Shown: positions 35,635 to 43,707, counted from the first letter of the stretch. The stretch: 64,000 nt of DNA from Variovorax sp. V213 (GCF_041154455.1 NZ_AP028664.1:4093001-4157000), one strand, 5' to 3'. Translations and numbers: made by a program. The notes: generated from the sequence alone by a model not told the origin.

Positions 35635-35725
35635 CATCGCGCACGAACATGTGCGCACCGGTTGTCTCCTCCACCCTTCCAATTGGTGGATTTAGCCCCG
35701 AGCTGCAAGGCTCGGGGCTTTTTTC
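35635..35725 (+). ncRNA. Predicted trans-acting small RNA (about 91 nt)
   Basis: A complete small-RNA gene can be read here. After the promoter come hairpin 1 (GCGCAC/GTGCGC, 35639-35656), an unpaired C/U-rich linker (35657-35669), and hairpin 2 (TCCACC/GGTGGA, 35670-35690). A strong terminator hairpin follows (AGCCCCGAGC, TGCAAG, GCTCGGGGCT with a T-run, 35694-35724). The linker plus the first base of hairpin 2 holds GTTGTCTCCT, an anti-Shine-Dalgarno sequence exactly complementary to the smoE ribosome site. The build is like that of small RNAs that block translation of transporter and porin mRNAs, such as the Neisseria sibling RNAs. I cannot name a known family; no protein frame accounts for the structure. 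It lies directly before the headless porin gene. Confidence 0.7.
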
Positions 35726-35790
35726 TTGGTCGGCGTCGCCGCTCCCGGCGCGGGGCCAGGCCCACTCTAGGTTTTCGCGCCCGAAGGGCA

Positions 35791-37041
35791 GTTGCTCTGG
35801 CTGCCCTGGCTGTTGCCGGTGTTGCCTCGGCTCAGTCGTCCGTCACGCTCTTCGGTGTGGTCGACGCTTCGATCAGCCACTATTCGGCAACTTCGCGTGA
35901 CCTGTACAACGGCGTGTCGTACAACGCTTTCGGTTTCCCCGTCTATAACCCGCTGTACGTCAACAAAGGCAGCGTCAAGACCAGCAAGACCGTTCTGGCC
36001 AATTCGGGCTACAACTCCAGCCGTCTCGGCTTCCGTGGCACCGAAGACCTCGGCGGCGGCCTGGCAGCCAGCTTCTGGCTCGAAGCGCCGATCACCAATG
36101 ACGACGGTGCCACCGGTGTTGCGACCTTCGCTCGCCGTTCGACCGTGAGCCTGTCGGGTGGTTTCGGTGAAGTCCGCCTTGGCCGCGACTACACCCCCAG
36201 CTTCTGGAACGACACCGTGTTCGATCCGTTCGGCACCAATGGCGTGGGCACCAACCTGATCTCCACGGCCAATGGCTTCAACCCCACGGGCGGCGCGGGC
36301 GGTTTCGGTGGCAACCTCAACTCCACGCGCTCCAGCAATTCGATTGGCTACTTCCTGCCGCCGAACCTCGGCGGTTTCTACGGCCAGCTGATGTACGCGT
36401 TCCATGAGAAGACCAAGTACAGCCCCGGCCTGGCTACGCCTGATGTCGACAACAACTCGCGCGCCGGCCGCTACGTCGGTGGCCGCTTCGGCTACGCCAA
36501 CGGACCGCTCGACATTGCACTCGCCTACGGTCGAAGCACCGTTGCCGACGACTTCTACGCTGGCACGACCGGCAAGGTCAACACGCTGAATTTTGGCGTT
36601 TCATATGACTTCGGTCCCGTCAAACTCTTCAGCGAACTGTCGCAGGCCAAGCTGAAGACCGACGTCGATGGCAACTTTGTCGTCCAACCGGCTTCCGTGC
36701 CATCCACGAAGCTCAACGGCTGGTTGCTGGGCGTGACGGTCCCCGTGGGTGCCGGCTTGATCCGCGCGTCCTATTCGGCCGTGAAGTACAAGACGGGCAA
36801 CGCCACCAACGACCTGTTCTTCAACGACCAGAACAACAACCCGAAGGCCAACAAGCTGGCTCTTGGCTATGTTCACAACCTGTCGAAGCGCACGGCTCTG
36901 TACGCAACGATCGCTCGCGTGAGCAACAAGAACGGTGCAGCGCTGTCGGTGGGCGGTCAACCCTTCTACAACAACGCCGCAAACGTCTTCACCCCGAAGA
37001 ACTCGGCCGGCTACGACTTCGGTATCCGCCACGCCTTCTGA
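35791..37041 (+). CDS. Outer-membrane porin lacking its start codon (5'-truncated copy)
   Basis: About 416 residues of an Omp32-type porin, very close to the one at 32903-34147, through to the terminal IRHAF. Seventy-eight bases at the 5' end (from 35790) are identical to the other copy, but the first five codons (MKKSL) are missing. Upstream instead are a small RNA terminator and GC-rich DNA with no usable start or ribosome site. The frame stays open back to a TTG at 35572, which would place an implausible Arg-rich extension before the signal peptide and lies before the terminator. The copy is probably silent, or the junction is misassembled. The rest shows no decay. Confidence 0.8.
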   Translation, partial: VALAALAVAGVASAQSSVTLFGVVDASISHYSATSRDLYNGVSYNAFGFPVYNPLYVNKGSVKTSKTVLANSGYNSSRLGFRGTEDLGGGLAASFWLEAPITNDDGATGVATFARRSTVSLSGGFGEVRLGRDYTPSFWNDTVFDPFGTNGVGTNLISTANGFNPTGGAGGFGGNLNSTRSSNSIGYFLPPNLGGFYGQLMYAFHEKTKYSPGLATPDVDNNSRAGRYVGGRFGYANGPLDIALAYGRSTVADDFYAGTTGKVNTLNFGVSYDFGPVKLFSELSQAKLKTDVDGNFVVQPASVPSTKLNGWLLGVTVPVGAGLIRASYSAVKYKTGNATNDLFFNDQNNNPKANKLALGYVHNLSKRTALYATIARVSNKNGAALSVGGQPFYNNAANVFTPKNSAGYDFGIRHAF

Positions 37042-37097
37042 TCGATCACGGGTCTGATCCGATGCTGGCTCCAGCCAGTTCGAGTCGATTCAGTGTC

Positions 37098-37128
37098 AAG
37101 CCGCCCAGCGCAAGCCGGGCGGCTTTTT
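37098..37128 (+). terminator. Terminator after the second porin
   Basis: GCCGCCC, a ten-base loop, GGGCGGC followed by TTTTT, 58 bases past the porin stop. Its presence suggests this porin copy was once an independent working gene. Confidence 0.8.
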
Positions 37129-37136
37129 GGCTTTGT

Positions 37137-38267
37137 TCAGCTTGCACGGCCACGCCTGCTTTGCAGCAGGCCCACATTCATTTCACCGTTCAGAACCGAC
37201 GCGTAGAAGCGTTCGACCATGTTCACGCTCGTGCGCGCATTGCGCGCCAAGGTCAGCATGTCGATGCCCTGCCCGTACAACAACCGCAATGTGATCGCGG
37301 TGTGGCGCAGGCAATAGAGCGTCCTCGATTGACCGAGCGGCCCCTTCTCGAGCGCAGTCACTTCGAGTGCCCAATGGAAAAGAAAATTGAGCACTGCAAG
37401 GGCGTGTTCCCGGTTCTTCAATTGCGGCATGAAGATGTAGTCTTCCGCGCCGCCGGAGCCTTGCTCGCGGCGGTGCTCGAGCAAGCATTCATAAACCCGA
37501 ACAGCCGGACGCAAGCTTACGATGGGCTGGCTGTGTCGCTTGGTTTCGGGCAAGTTCATTCGCAAATAGACGTGCTTGCCGCGCACGATTTCTATGTGCT
37601 TGTGCTTCATGAGCTTGATATCGCTCGGACGAACGAAGGTGTTCACCATCCAGCGAATCAACCAGGGCAGCTCTTCCGGCATGACGAGCAACTCGCGCGC
37701 AATCCAGAAGCGCTCGCCGGAAATCAGCTCGTCAAGCACCGGGTGCGGCTGCCCGCGCAATCTGCGTGCAGCCGCCACGAGCGCCCGGTACTCCGCAACG
37801 CTGAAGCTGCCGCGCGGTTGGCTGCGCACCTTGACCTTCGGAAAGGCCGGCGCATCGCGAAGCACACCGATGTTCACGCCATGCATCACCACCTTTCGCA
37901 GCAATACAAGGTATTGCGCAATCGTCGTGCTGGTGAAGCCCTGCTCTCCAAGATGGTCGATCAGGCGTTGCGCATCGGCGGTGGCGAATGCTTGCGCTGG
38001 GACAGCCCCCAGCAAAGGGACGATATGGGCCTGCAATCTGTTGCCCATCACCTGCCAGGTGGGTCGTCCGATTTCGCCGCGCTGTACACGCGCCGCTTCT
38101 GCCTGCATCAATCCTTTGGAAAGGTCGCTGACAGAAACTGATAACAAATTTTGCTCATTTGTTAACTGACTGGCGGACGGATGGATCGCGGGATAGGCGC
38201 GCTCAAAAAAACCGGAATCGTTCGCCGCTGGGGCTCTCAGGATGAGGTTTATGACATTTGTGTCCAT
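37137..38267 (-). CDS. Tyrosine recombinase-like protein with altered catalytic residues
   Basis: This 376-residue protein has the two-domain layout of phage-type integrases: an N-terminal SAM-like core-binding region (about 45-145) and a C-terminal catalytic region. Arg213 (FVRPSDIKL), Arg321 (YCLRHTAITL) and the nucleophile-like Tyr355 (VERFYA) are in place. The two usual histidines are replaced, by Tyr318 and by a residue in the ARNARTS stretch. There is no attachment site, phage gene or transposon around it, so it looks like a resident chromosomal protein. The start at 38267 is the first ATG; a TTG upstream is possible. It is divergent from ilvA, with very little space between. Confidence 0.8.
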   Translation of the reverse strand: MDTNVINLILRAPAANDSGFFERAYPAIHPSASQLTNEQNLLSVSVSDLSKGLMQAEAARVQRGEIGRPTWQVMGNRLQAHIVPLLGAVPAQAFATADAQRLIDHLGEQGFTSTTIAQYLVLLRKVVMHGVNIGVLRDAPAFPKVKVRSQPRGSFSVAEYRALVAAARRLRGQPHPVLDELISGERFWIARELLVMPEELPWLIRWMVNTFVRPSDIKLMKHKHIEIVRGKHVYLRMNLPETKRHSQPIVSLRPAVRVYECLLEHRREQGSGGAEDYIFMPQLKNREHALAVLNFLFHWALEVTALEKGPLGQSRTLYCLRHTAITLRLLYGQGIDMLTLARNARTSVNMVERFYASVLNGEMNVGLLQSRRGRAS

Positions 38268-38290
38268 GTCATAGCCCGTATGCAATCCCG

Positions 38291-39931
38291 ATGCCTCTTA
38301 TCATCGTCATTTATCAATTGAAACTCCCCTTGGAAAAAACCGTGCGCGATGTCCCTGTTCCGGCACTAACGCCCGCCGACTATCTCAGAAAAATTCTGAA
38401 CGCCCGCGTTTACGACGTGGCGGTCGAATCCGCGCTGGAGAAAGCCAACGCGCTCAGCGAGAGGCTTGGAAGTACCGTGCTGCTCAAGCGCGAAGACCAG
38501 CAGCCGGTGTTCAGCTTCAAGCTGCGCGGCGCCTACAACAAGATGGCGCATCTCACGCCCGAGCAGCTCGCGAGTGGGGTCATCTGCGCATCGGCCGGCA
38601 ACCATGCCCAAGGCGTGGCGCTGGGCGCACGCAAGCTGGGTACGCGCGCCGTGGTGGTCATGCCCGTGACCACGCCGCGCCTCAAGATCGATGCGGTGCG
38701 CGGTTTCGGCGGCGAGGTGGTGCTGCATGGCGACAGCTATTCGGATGCTTATCTGCATGCGCTGGAACTGCAGGCCCAGCAAGGCCTGACATTCGTGCAC
38801 CCGTTCGACGATCCCGACGTGATCGCCGGCCAGGGCACCATCGCAATGGAAATACTGCGCCAGCACCAGGGTCGGCTCGACGCGGTCTTCGTAGCGATCG
38901 GAGGCGGCGGGCTCATCTCGGGCGTGGCCAACTACATCAAGGCGGTGCGTCCGGAGATCAAGGTGATCGGCGTCCAGATGAACGACTCCGACGCGATGAT
39001 GCAATCGGTGGCGGCGCGCCAGCGCGTGAGCCTGCCCGACGTCGGGCTGTTTTCAGACGGCACAGCCGTCAAGCTCGTGGGCGAAGAGACATTCCGCATT
39101 GCCAGCAACCTGGTCGACGAATACATCGCGGTCGACACCGATGCCGTCTGCGCGGCCATCAAGGACGTCTTCGTCGACACACGCAGCATCGTCGAGCCGG
39201 CCGGCGCGCTCGCGGTGGCCGCCATCAAGCAGTACGTGGCCGGGCACGGCCGCCATGGCGAGACCTACGCAGCCATCCTGTGCGGGGCCAACATGAATTT
39301 CGATCGGCTGCGCTTCGTGGCCGAACGCGCGGAGGTCGGCGAGGAGCGCGAGGCGCTGTTCGCGGTGACCATTCCTGAAGAGCGCGGCAGCTTTCGCCGC
39401 TTTTGCGAACTGGTCGGCGAGATGCCGGCCATCGAATCGAAGGAAACCGGCTCCTCCGGCGGCGCGCTGCGCAACGTGACGGAGTTCAACTACCGTATCA
39501 GCGATGCGGCCAAGGCCCATGTGTTCGTGGGCTTGACCACGTCCACACGCGGTGAATCGACCACCATCGCGCAAACCTTCATTGCCCACGGCTTCGATGC
39601 GCTCGATCTCACGCACGACGAGCTCGCCAAGGAGCATCTGCGGCATCTGGTGGGCGGACGCACGAGCCTCGCGCATGACGAGCGGCTGCTGCGCTTCGTG
39701 TTTCCGGAGCGCCCGGGCGCCCTGCTCAAGTTCCTGAGCCTGATGCGGCCGAACTGGAACATCAGCCTCTTCCACTACCGCAACCAGGGCGCCGACTACG
39801 GCCGGATCCTGGTGGGGCTGCAGGTTCCCGCCAGCGATGCCGCGGCCTTCGACGCGTTCCTCGAAACGCTGGGCTACCCCTACGTCGAGGAAACGGCGAA
39901 CCCTGCGTATCGCCTGTTCCTGCAGGCCTGA
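38291..39931 (+). CDS. ilvA: Threonine ammonia-lyase (biosynthetic threonine deaminase)
   Basis: This PLP enzyme turns threonine into 2-oxobutanoate, the first step to isoleucine. The catalytic domain has the PLP lysine in FSFKLRGAYNK (Lys77), SAGNHAQGVA and the GGGGLISG phosphate loop. Two ACT-like regulatory domains follow (about residues 345-420 and 440-520), the mark of the isoleucine-inhibited biosynthetic form. The ATG at 38291 gives 546 residues, but it has no ribosome site and leaves only 23 bases to the divergent gene. The GTG at 38342 may be the true start, since the conserved part begins ALTPADYLRKILNARVYDVA. Confidence 0.95.
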   Translation: MPLIIVIYQLKLPLEKTVRDVPVPALTPADYLRKILNARVYDVAVESALEKANALSERLGSTVLLKREDQQPVFSFKLRGAYNKMAHLTPEQLASGVICASAGNHAQGVALGARKLGTRAVVVMPVTTPRLKIDAVRGFGGEVVLHGDSYSDAYLHALELQAQQGLTFVHPFDDPDVIAGQGTIAMEILRQHQGRLDAVFVAIGGGGLISGVANYIKAVRPEIKVIGVQMNDSDAMMQSVAARQRVSLPDVGLFSDGTAVKLVGEETFRIASNLVDEYIAVDTDAVCAAIKDVFVDTRSIVEPAGALAVAAIKQYVAGHGRHGETYAAILCGANMNFDRLRFVAERAEVGEEREALFAVTIPEERGSFRRFCELVGEMPAIESKETGSSGGALRNVTEFNYRISDAAKAHVFVGLTTSTRGESTTIAQTFIAHGFDALDLTHDELAKEHLRHLVGGRTSLAHDERLLRFVFPERPGALLKFLSLMRPNWNISLFHYRNQGADYGRILVGLQVPASDAAAFDAFLETLGYPYVEETANPAYRLFLQA

Positions 39932-39958
39932 CCGAGCGCCGGCCTGCGCCCCCTCTTC

Positions 39959-40579
39959 CTACTGCGCGAGTTGGGCAGGGGGCTGCGGCGCGGGCGCCGG
40001 TGGAGACATCTGCTGCGGTGCAGCCGCATCGGCAGGCGGCGCCACCACGGGGGGAACCGTGGCGGGGAACAGCCCGCTGGGCCGTGGCGAAGGCGTCATC
40101 CCCGGGGGAGCCGCGCTCCCGACGCTGATCGGCGCCCGCACGGGCAACTGCAGCGTGAAAGCCGCCGGCCCCGCTGCGCTGGCGCCGAGCGTCGCCGTAC
40201 GCACCCCGACCGACTGCAGCACATAGTTGTCGCCGACACGCGAACCGACGCGAAACGGTCGCGGAGGCTTGCCGTCGATGGAGATCAGGGCGGCTCCCTG
40301 GTTGAACGGATCCGCCACCACGCCCGACAACGCAAAGCGGCTCGCAGCCTCCGGCGCAGCGGGTGCCGCTTCCGACGCCGAAACCGCGCCGAGGAGGCGT
40401 GCCACCGCATCCGCATCGGCCGAAACCGACGCCCGGGGCATCGTGGCCGCCGGGGCCACAGGCTCGGTCGGGCTGGCGAGCCGCAGACCCCAGAACACCG
40501 CCGCACCGGCGGCCAGCGCCCAGAGTCCCGTGGTTGCAACGGGGGCGTGCCAGCGCGCGGCGGAATAGGGACTTGTCAT
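39959..40579 (-). CDS. gspC: Type II secretion system protein C
   Basis: This is a 206-residue inner-membrane protein that links the secretion platform to the outer-membrane secretin. It has one transmembrane helix near the N-terminus (about 17-33), then an Ala-rich linker and the homology region (FALSGVVADPFNQGAALISIDGKPPRPFRVGS, about 81-112). A Pro/Ala-rich tail replaces the PDZ or coiled-coil end of longer GspC proteins. It is encoded alone on the minus strand, back to back with gspG, with 49 bases between. In most clusters gspC leads directly into gspD. Confidence 0.85.
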   Translation of the reverse strand: MTSPYSAARWHAPVATTGLWALAAGAAVFWGLRLASPTEPVAPAATMPRASVSADADAVARLLGAVSASEAAPAAPEAASRFALSGVVADPFNQGAALISIDGKPPRPFRVGSRVGDNYVLQSVGVRTATLGASAAGPAAFTLQLPVRAPISVGSAAPPGMTPSPRPSGLFPATVPPVVAPPADAAAPQQMSPPAPAPQPPAQLAQ

Positions 40580-40628
40580 GGGCGCGGATTATCATGCAGC
40601 GCGCCTTCCGAACCATGTCATCCAAGCT

Positions 40629-41069
40629 ATGAAAAAAATCCTTCGCGCCGCCACCCGCACCGCCCAGCGCGGCTTCACGCTGATCGAATTGATGGTGGTT
40701 CTGGTCATCATCGGCGTGCTTGCCGCGCTGATCGTGCCGAACGTGATCGAGCGCGCGGACGACGCCCGCGTGACTGCCGCAAGGACCGACATCAACAACC
40801 TGATGCAGGCGCTCAAGCTCTATCGCCTGGACAACCAGCGCTATCCCACCGCCGAGCAAGGCCTGCAGGCGCTGCTCGTGCGCCCCACCGCCGGCCCGGC
40901 CGCGCCCAACTGGAAGCCGTACGTCGAAAAGCTGCCCAATGATCCGTGGGGCCATCCGTACCAATACATGAACCCGGGCATCAAGGGCGAAATCGACGTG
41001 CTCTCGCTCGGCGCCGACGGCCAGGCCGGTGGCGAGGGCAAGAATGCCGACATCGGCAGCTGGCAGTAG
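40629..41069 (+). CDS. gspG: Type II secretion major pseudopilin GspG
   Basis: This is the 146-residue main subunit of the secretion pseudopilus. A short basic leader ends at the prepilin cleavage site QRG/FTLIELMVVLVIIG, with Glu5 of the mature protein. The C-terminal half has the GspG features QRYPTAEQGLQAL, NDPWGHPYQY and the calcium-loop region SLGADGQAGGEGKNADI. A prepilin peptidase is needed and must be encoded elsewhere. It is the first gene of the plus-strand gsp run. Confidence 0.96.
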   Translation: MKKILRAATRTAQRGFTLIELMVVLVIIGVLAALIVPNVIERADDARVTAARTDINNLMQALKLYRLDNQRYPTAEQGLQALLVRPTAGPAAPNWKPYVEKLPNDPWGHPYQYMNPGIKGEIDVLSLGADGQAGGEGKNADIGSWQ

Positions 41070-41508
41070 GCGCACCGGCGGCTTCACGCTGCTCGAGCTG
41101 ATCGTGGTGATCGCGATCATCGCGATGGCCACCGCCAGCGTCACCTTCGCGATGCGCGACAGCAGCGCGGCCCGGCTCGACCGCGAGGCCGACCGGCTGG
41201 CGGCGCTGCTCGAATCGGCGCGCGCCCAGTCGCGCGCAAGCGGCGTCGCGGTGCGATGGCGCCTGGTGGAAGGCGGCAGCTTCGTGTTCGAGGGCCTGCC
41301 GCCCGACGCCCTCCCCAACGGCTGGGCCACCAGCGGCATCAGCGCCCAGGCCGCACTGGCCAACGGTGCGCCGGTTCCCGCCGTGCTGCTCGGGCCCGAT
41401 CCGATCATTGCCGCGCAGCAGATCGTCCTTTATTCCGAAGGCCCGCCCGCACGTTCGCTGCGCGTTGCCACCGACGGCCTGCGGCCGTTCACCGTGAGCA
41501 CGCCATGA
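41044..41508 (+). CDS. gspH: Type II secretion minor pseudopilin GspH
   Basis: This 154-residue minor pseudopilin has cleavage site TGG/FTLLELIVVIAIIAMA followed by a long helix and a variable beta domain. It overlaps the end of gspG by 26 bases (ATG at 41044; a GTG at 41029 is possible). It ends in a four-base ATGA overlap with gspI, indicating coupled translation. Confidence 0.9.
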   Translation: MPTSAAGSRRTGGFTLLELIVVIAIIAMATASVTFAMRDSSAARLDREADRLAALLESARAQSRASGVAVRWRLVEGGSFVFEGLPPDALPNGWATSGISAQAALANGAPVPAVLLGPDPIIAAQQIVLYSEGPPARSLRVATDGLRPFTVSTP

Positions 41509-41879
41509 CAGCCGGACGCCGGTCGGCATGCGGCGGATTCACGCTGATCGAAGTGCTGATTGCGCTCGGCATCGTCGCGCTGGCGCTCGCGGCGGGGTCG
41601 CAGGCCACCATGTCGCTGACCCGCAATGCGCAGCGCCAGTCCGACCTGCTGCTGGCCGACCTGTGCGCAGAAAACGAACTCGCCAAGGCGCGGCTCGCGC
41701 GGCAAATGCCGGCCGTGGGCGATTCGGGCTCCATCTGCGTGCAGGCCGGCGTTTCTTTCAACGTCACGACCTCCACCATCGCCACGCTCAATCCGAACTT
41801 CCGGCGCGTCGACGTGCAGGTGCGCGACGAGGCCAACGCGCCGGTGCTGCGCATCTCGACCGTGGTGGGCCGCTTCTGA
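41505..41879 (+). CDS. gspI: Type II secretion minor pseudopilin GspI
   Basis: This 124-residue minor pseudopilin of the tip complex has leader peptidase site CGG/FTLIEVLIALGIVALALAA. The small C-terminal domain contains ENELAKARL, a GspI hallmark, and VDVQVRDE. Its start overlaps gspH and its stop shares a base with the gspJ start. Confidence 0.92.
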   Translation: MTAGRRSACGGFTLIEVLIALGIVALALAAGSQATMSLTRNAQRQSDLLLADLCAENELAKARLARQMPAVGDSGSICVQAGVSFNVTTSTIATLNPNFRRVDVQVRDEANAPVLRISTVVGRF

Positions 41880-42562
41880 TGCCCCGCGTCGCAAGCCGGC
41901 AAGCCCGCGGGGGCTTCACCTTGATCGAGCTGCTGGTGGCCATTGCCGTCATGGCGCTGCTTGCCATCGTGAGCTGGCGCGGGCTCGACAGCATGTCGCG
42001 CGCCACCATGCAAAACCAGCAGCGCGCCGACGCGGTGCTGACGCTGCAGACCACGCTCGCGCAATGGAGCGCCGACCTCGACGCCGTGACTTCGCTCGCG
42101 CAAACCCGCCCCATCGACTGGAACGGCCGCGTGCTGCGGCTCACGCGCCGCAGCAGCGATGCGGCCGCACCGGCCATGCTGGTGGTGGCGTGGACGCTGC
42201 GCTCGGGCGTCGACGGCACCCGTTGGCGGCGCTGGCAGTCGCAGCCCTTCACCACGCGCGGCGAATGGCAGCAGGCCTGGAACATGGCCGCCTCTTGGGC
42301 GCAGGAAGGCGGCAGCGGAGAAACCGCCCTGATGCCGGTCGATGGCTGGCAGCTCTTCTATTTCCGCGAAAACATCTGGACTCCTGCGGGCGAATTGCCG
42401 AGCGGCACGTCCAACCCTGCGAACCCGGCCAACCCCACCGGCGCCATCGTGAACATGCCCGACGGGGTTCGCCTGGTGCTGAGCCTGTCTCCCGGCGACG
42501 GGCTGGCGGGCGCCATCACGCGCGACTGGGTCAAGCCCACGGTGGGAGCGCCGCGATCGTGA
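41879..42562 (+). CDS. gspJ: Type II secretion minor pseudopilin GspJ
   Basis: This 227-residue minor pseudopilin has cleavage site RGG/FTLIELLVAIAVMALLAIV and then the family's SWRGLDSMSRA segment. The C-terminal globular part has an asparagine/proline-rich insert (TSNPANPANPTG, about residues 178-189). It joins GspI and GspK at the pseudopilus tip. Confidence 0.92.
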   Translation: MPRVASRQARGGFTLIELLVAIAVMALLAIVSWRGLDSMSRATMQNQQRADAVLTLQTTLAQWSADLDAVTSLAQTRPIDWNGRVLRLTRRSSDAAAPAMLVVAWTLRSGVDGTRWRRWQSQPFTTRGEWQQAWNMAASWAQEGGSGETALMPVDGWQLFYFRENIWTPAGELPSGTSNPANPANPTGAIVNMPDGVRLVLSLSPGDGLAGAITRDWVKPTVGAPRS

Positions 42563-43572
42563 CGACACCCCTCCCTTTCTCTGCGAGCCCCCCGCGCGCA
42601 AGTACCGGCCGCCAGTCGGGCGCCGCGCTGCTCGCGGCCATGCTGACCGTCATGCTGGTCGCCACTTTTTCGGCCGCGGCGCTGTGGCAGCAATGGCGCT
42701 CGTCCGAGGTCGAGGCCGCCGAGCGCGGACGCGTGCAGGCGGCGTGGGTGCTGGTCGGCGCGCTCGACTGGTCCCGCCTGATCCTGCGCGAAGACGCCCT
42801 CACCGGCGGGCCCGATCACTTGGCTGAACCCTGGGCCGTGCCGCTTGCCGAAGCGAGGCTCGCCAGCTTTTTGTCGGCCGAAAAGAACGTGGCCAGCGAC
42901 AACCTCGAAGGGCTGCCCGACGCATTCCTCTCGGGCCGCATCGTCGATGCGCAATCCAAGCTCAACGTGCTGTCGCTGGTCGACGGCAACAAGCCGGTGC
43001 CGGCGAGCGTCGCCACCTTCACCAAGCTGTTCAACATCCTTGGCCTCCCCGCTTCGGAGCTCAGCGTGATGACCGCTTCCCTCGTGCGCGCGCTCGCCAC
43101 CGGAACCGATGCCGCGGGCGGCGGCGATGCCGGCGCGGCGCCACTGATGCCTCAGGAGGTTTCGCAACTGGTGTGGCTCGGCCTTTCGCCATCGACCGCG
43201 GCCGCTCTCGAACCCTACGTCACGATTCTTCCGGTGCGCACGCCGCTCAACATCAACACCGCGAGCGCCGAAGCCATCAGCGCCAGCCTGCCGTCGCTGA
43301 GCATCAGCGATGCGCGCCAGGTGGTGGAAAAACGCACACGTTCGTTCTTCAAGCAGATTGCCGACGCCAACACCGCCCTTCCCAACGGCGGCGCCCAGTT
43401 CAACGCCAACCAGCACAGCGTGAGCACCCAATTCTTCGAGGTCTACGGCAAGCTACGGCTTGACCGCACCTGGGTCGAAGAACGCTCGCTGCTGCAGCGC
43501 GATGGCACTACCGTGAAGACGATCTGGCGCAATCGCGGGGCCGGAATGACTGGCCCTCAGGCTAAACCCTGA
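42559..43572 (+). CDS. gspK: Type II secretion minor pseudopilin GspK
   Basis: This is the largest minor pseudopilin at 337 residues. It caps the pseudopilus and, unlike the others, has no Glu5: RQSG/AALLAAMLTVMLVATFSAAA is the cleavage and helix region. The body holds the helix-hairpin-helix-like LNINTASAEAISASLPSLS. It uses a GTG start overlapping gspJ by four bases. A 135-base gap with palindromes separates it from gspL. Confidence 0.92.
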   Translation: MTTPLPFSASPPRASTGRQSGAALLAAMLTVMLVATFSAAALWQQWRSSEVEAAERGRVQAAWVLVGALDWSRLILREDALTGGPDHLAEPWAVPLAEARLASFLSAEKNVASDNLEGLPDAFLSGRIVDAQSKLNVLSLVDGNKPVPASVATFTKLFNILGLPASELSVMTASLVRALATGTDAAGGGDAGAAPLMPQEVSQLVWLGLSPSTAAALEPYVTILPVRTPLNINTASAEAISASLPSLSISDARQVVEKRTRSFFKQIADANTALPNGGAQFNANQHSVSTQFFEVYGKLRLDRTWVEERSLLQRDGTTVKTIWRNRGAGMTGPQAKP

Positions 43573-43590
43573 GTCGCGACAGCCTTACCA

Positions 43591-43609
43591 ATTTTTTGCG
43601 CCAAAAAAT
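43591..43609. repeat. AT-rich perfect inverted repeat between gspK and gspL
   Basis: ATTTTTTG, CGC, CAAAAAAT is a perfect palindrome with eight-base arms, in a GC-rich genome and 18 bases after the gspK stop. It could be a weak bidirectional terminator or a protein-binding site. Confidence 0.5.
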
Positions 43610-43639
43610 CCTCCGACCCGCGTCGCATCTACGTCACAC

Positions 43640-43656
43640 GCTACAAATAAAGTAGC
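43640..43656. repeat. GCTAC-N7-GTAGC inverted repeat
   Basis: This five-base-arm inverted repeat is followed by ATTTATCCAGCAGGCGC. It resembles, from memory, a degenerate AT-rich dispersed repeat common between genes of Comamonadaceae. Only one copy is seen here. Confidence 0.35.
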
Positions 43657-43707
43657 ATTTATCCAGCAGGCGCAACCCTACAATCACCCGCCCTTTCCCA
43701 AATAGAA

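Noticed and set aside
35601..35725. 5' leader or riboswitch of the second porin
   Set aside because: The strong terminator ends the transcript well before the porin frame, and the porin has no start there; an independent small RNA explains the signals better, though a leader role in the ancestor cannot be excluded.
35572..35790. A 73-codon in-frame extension of the second porin
   Set aside because: It begins before the sRNA terminator, is Arg/Cys-rich, and would bury the signal peptide; it is better read as untranslated DNA plus a small RNA gene.
37137..38267. Integrase of a genomic island or prophage
   Set aside because: No tRNA, direct repeats, phage or transfer genes lie nearby, and the neighbours are housekeeping genes.
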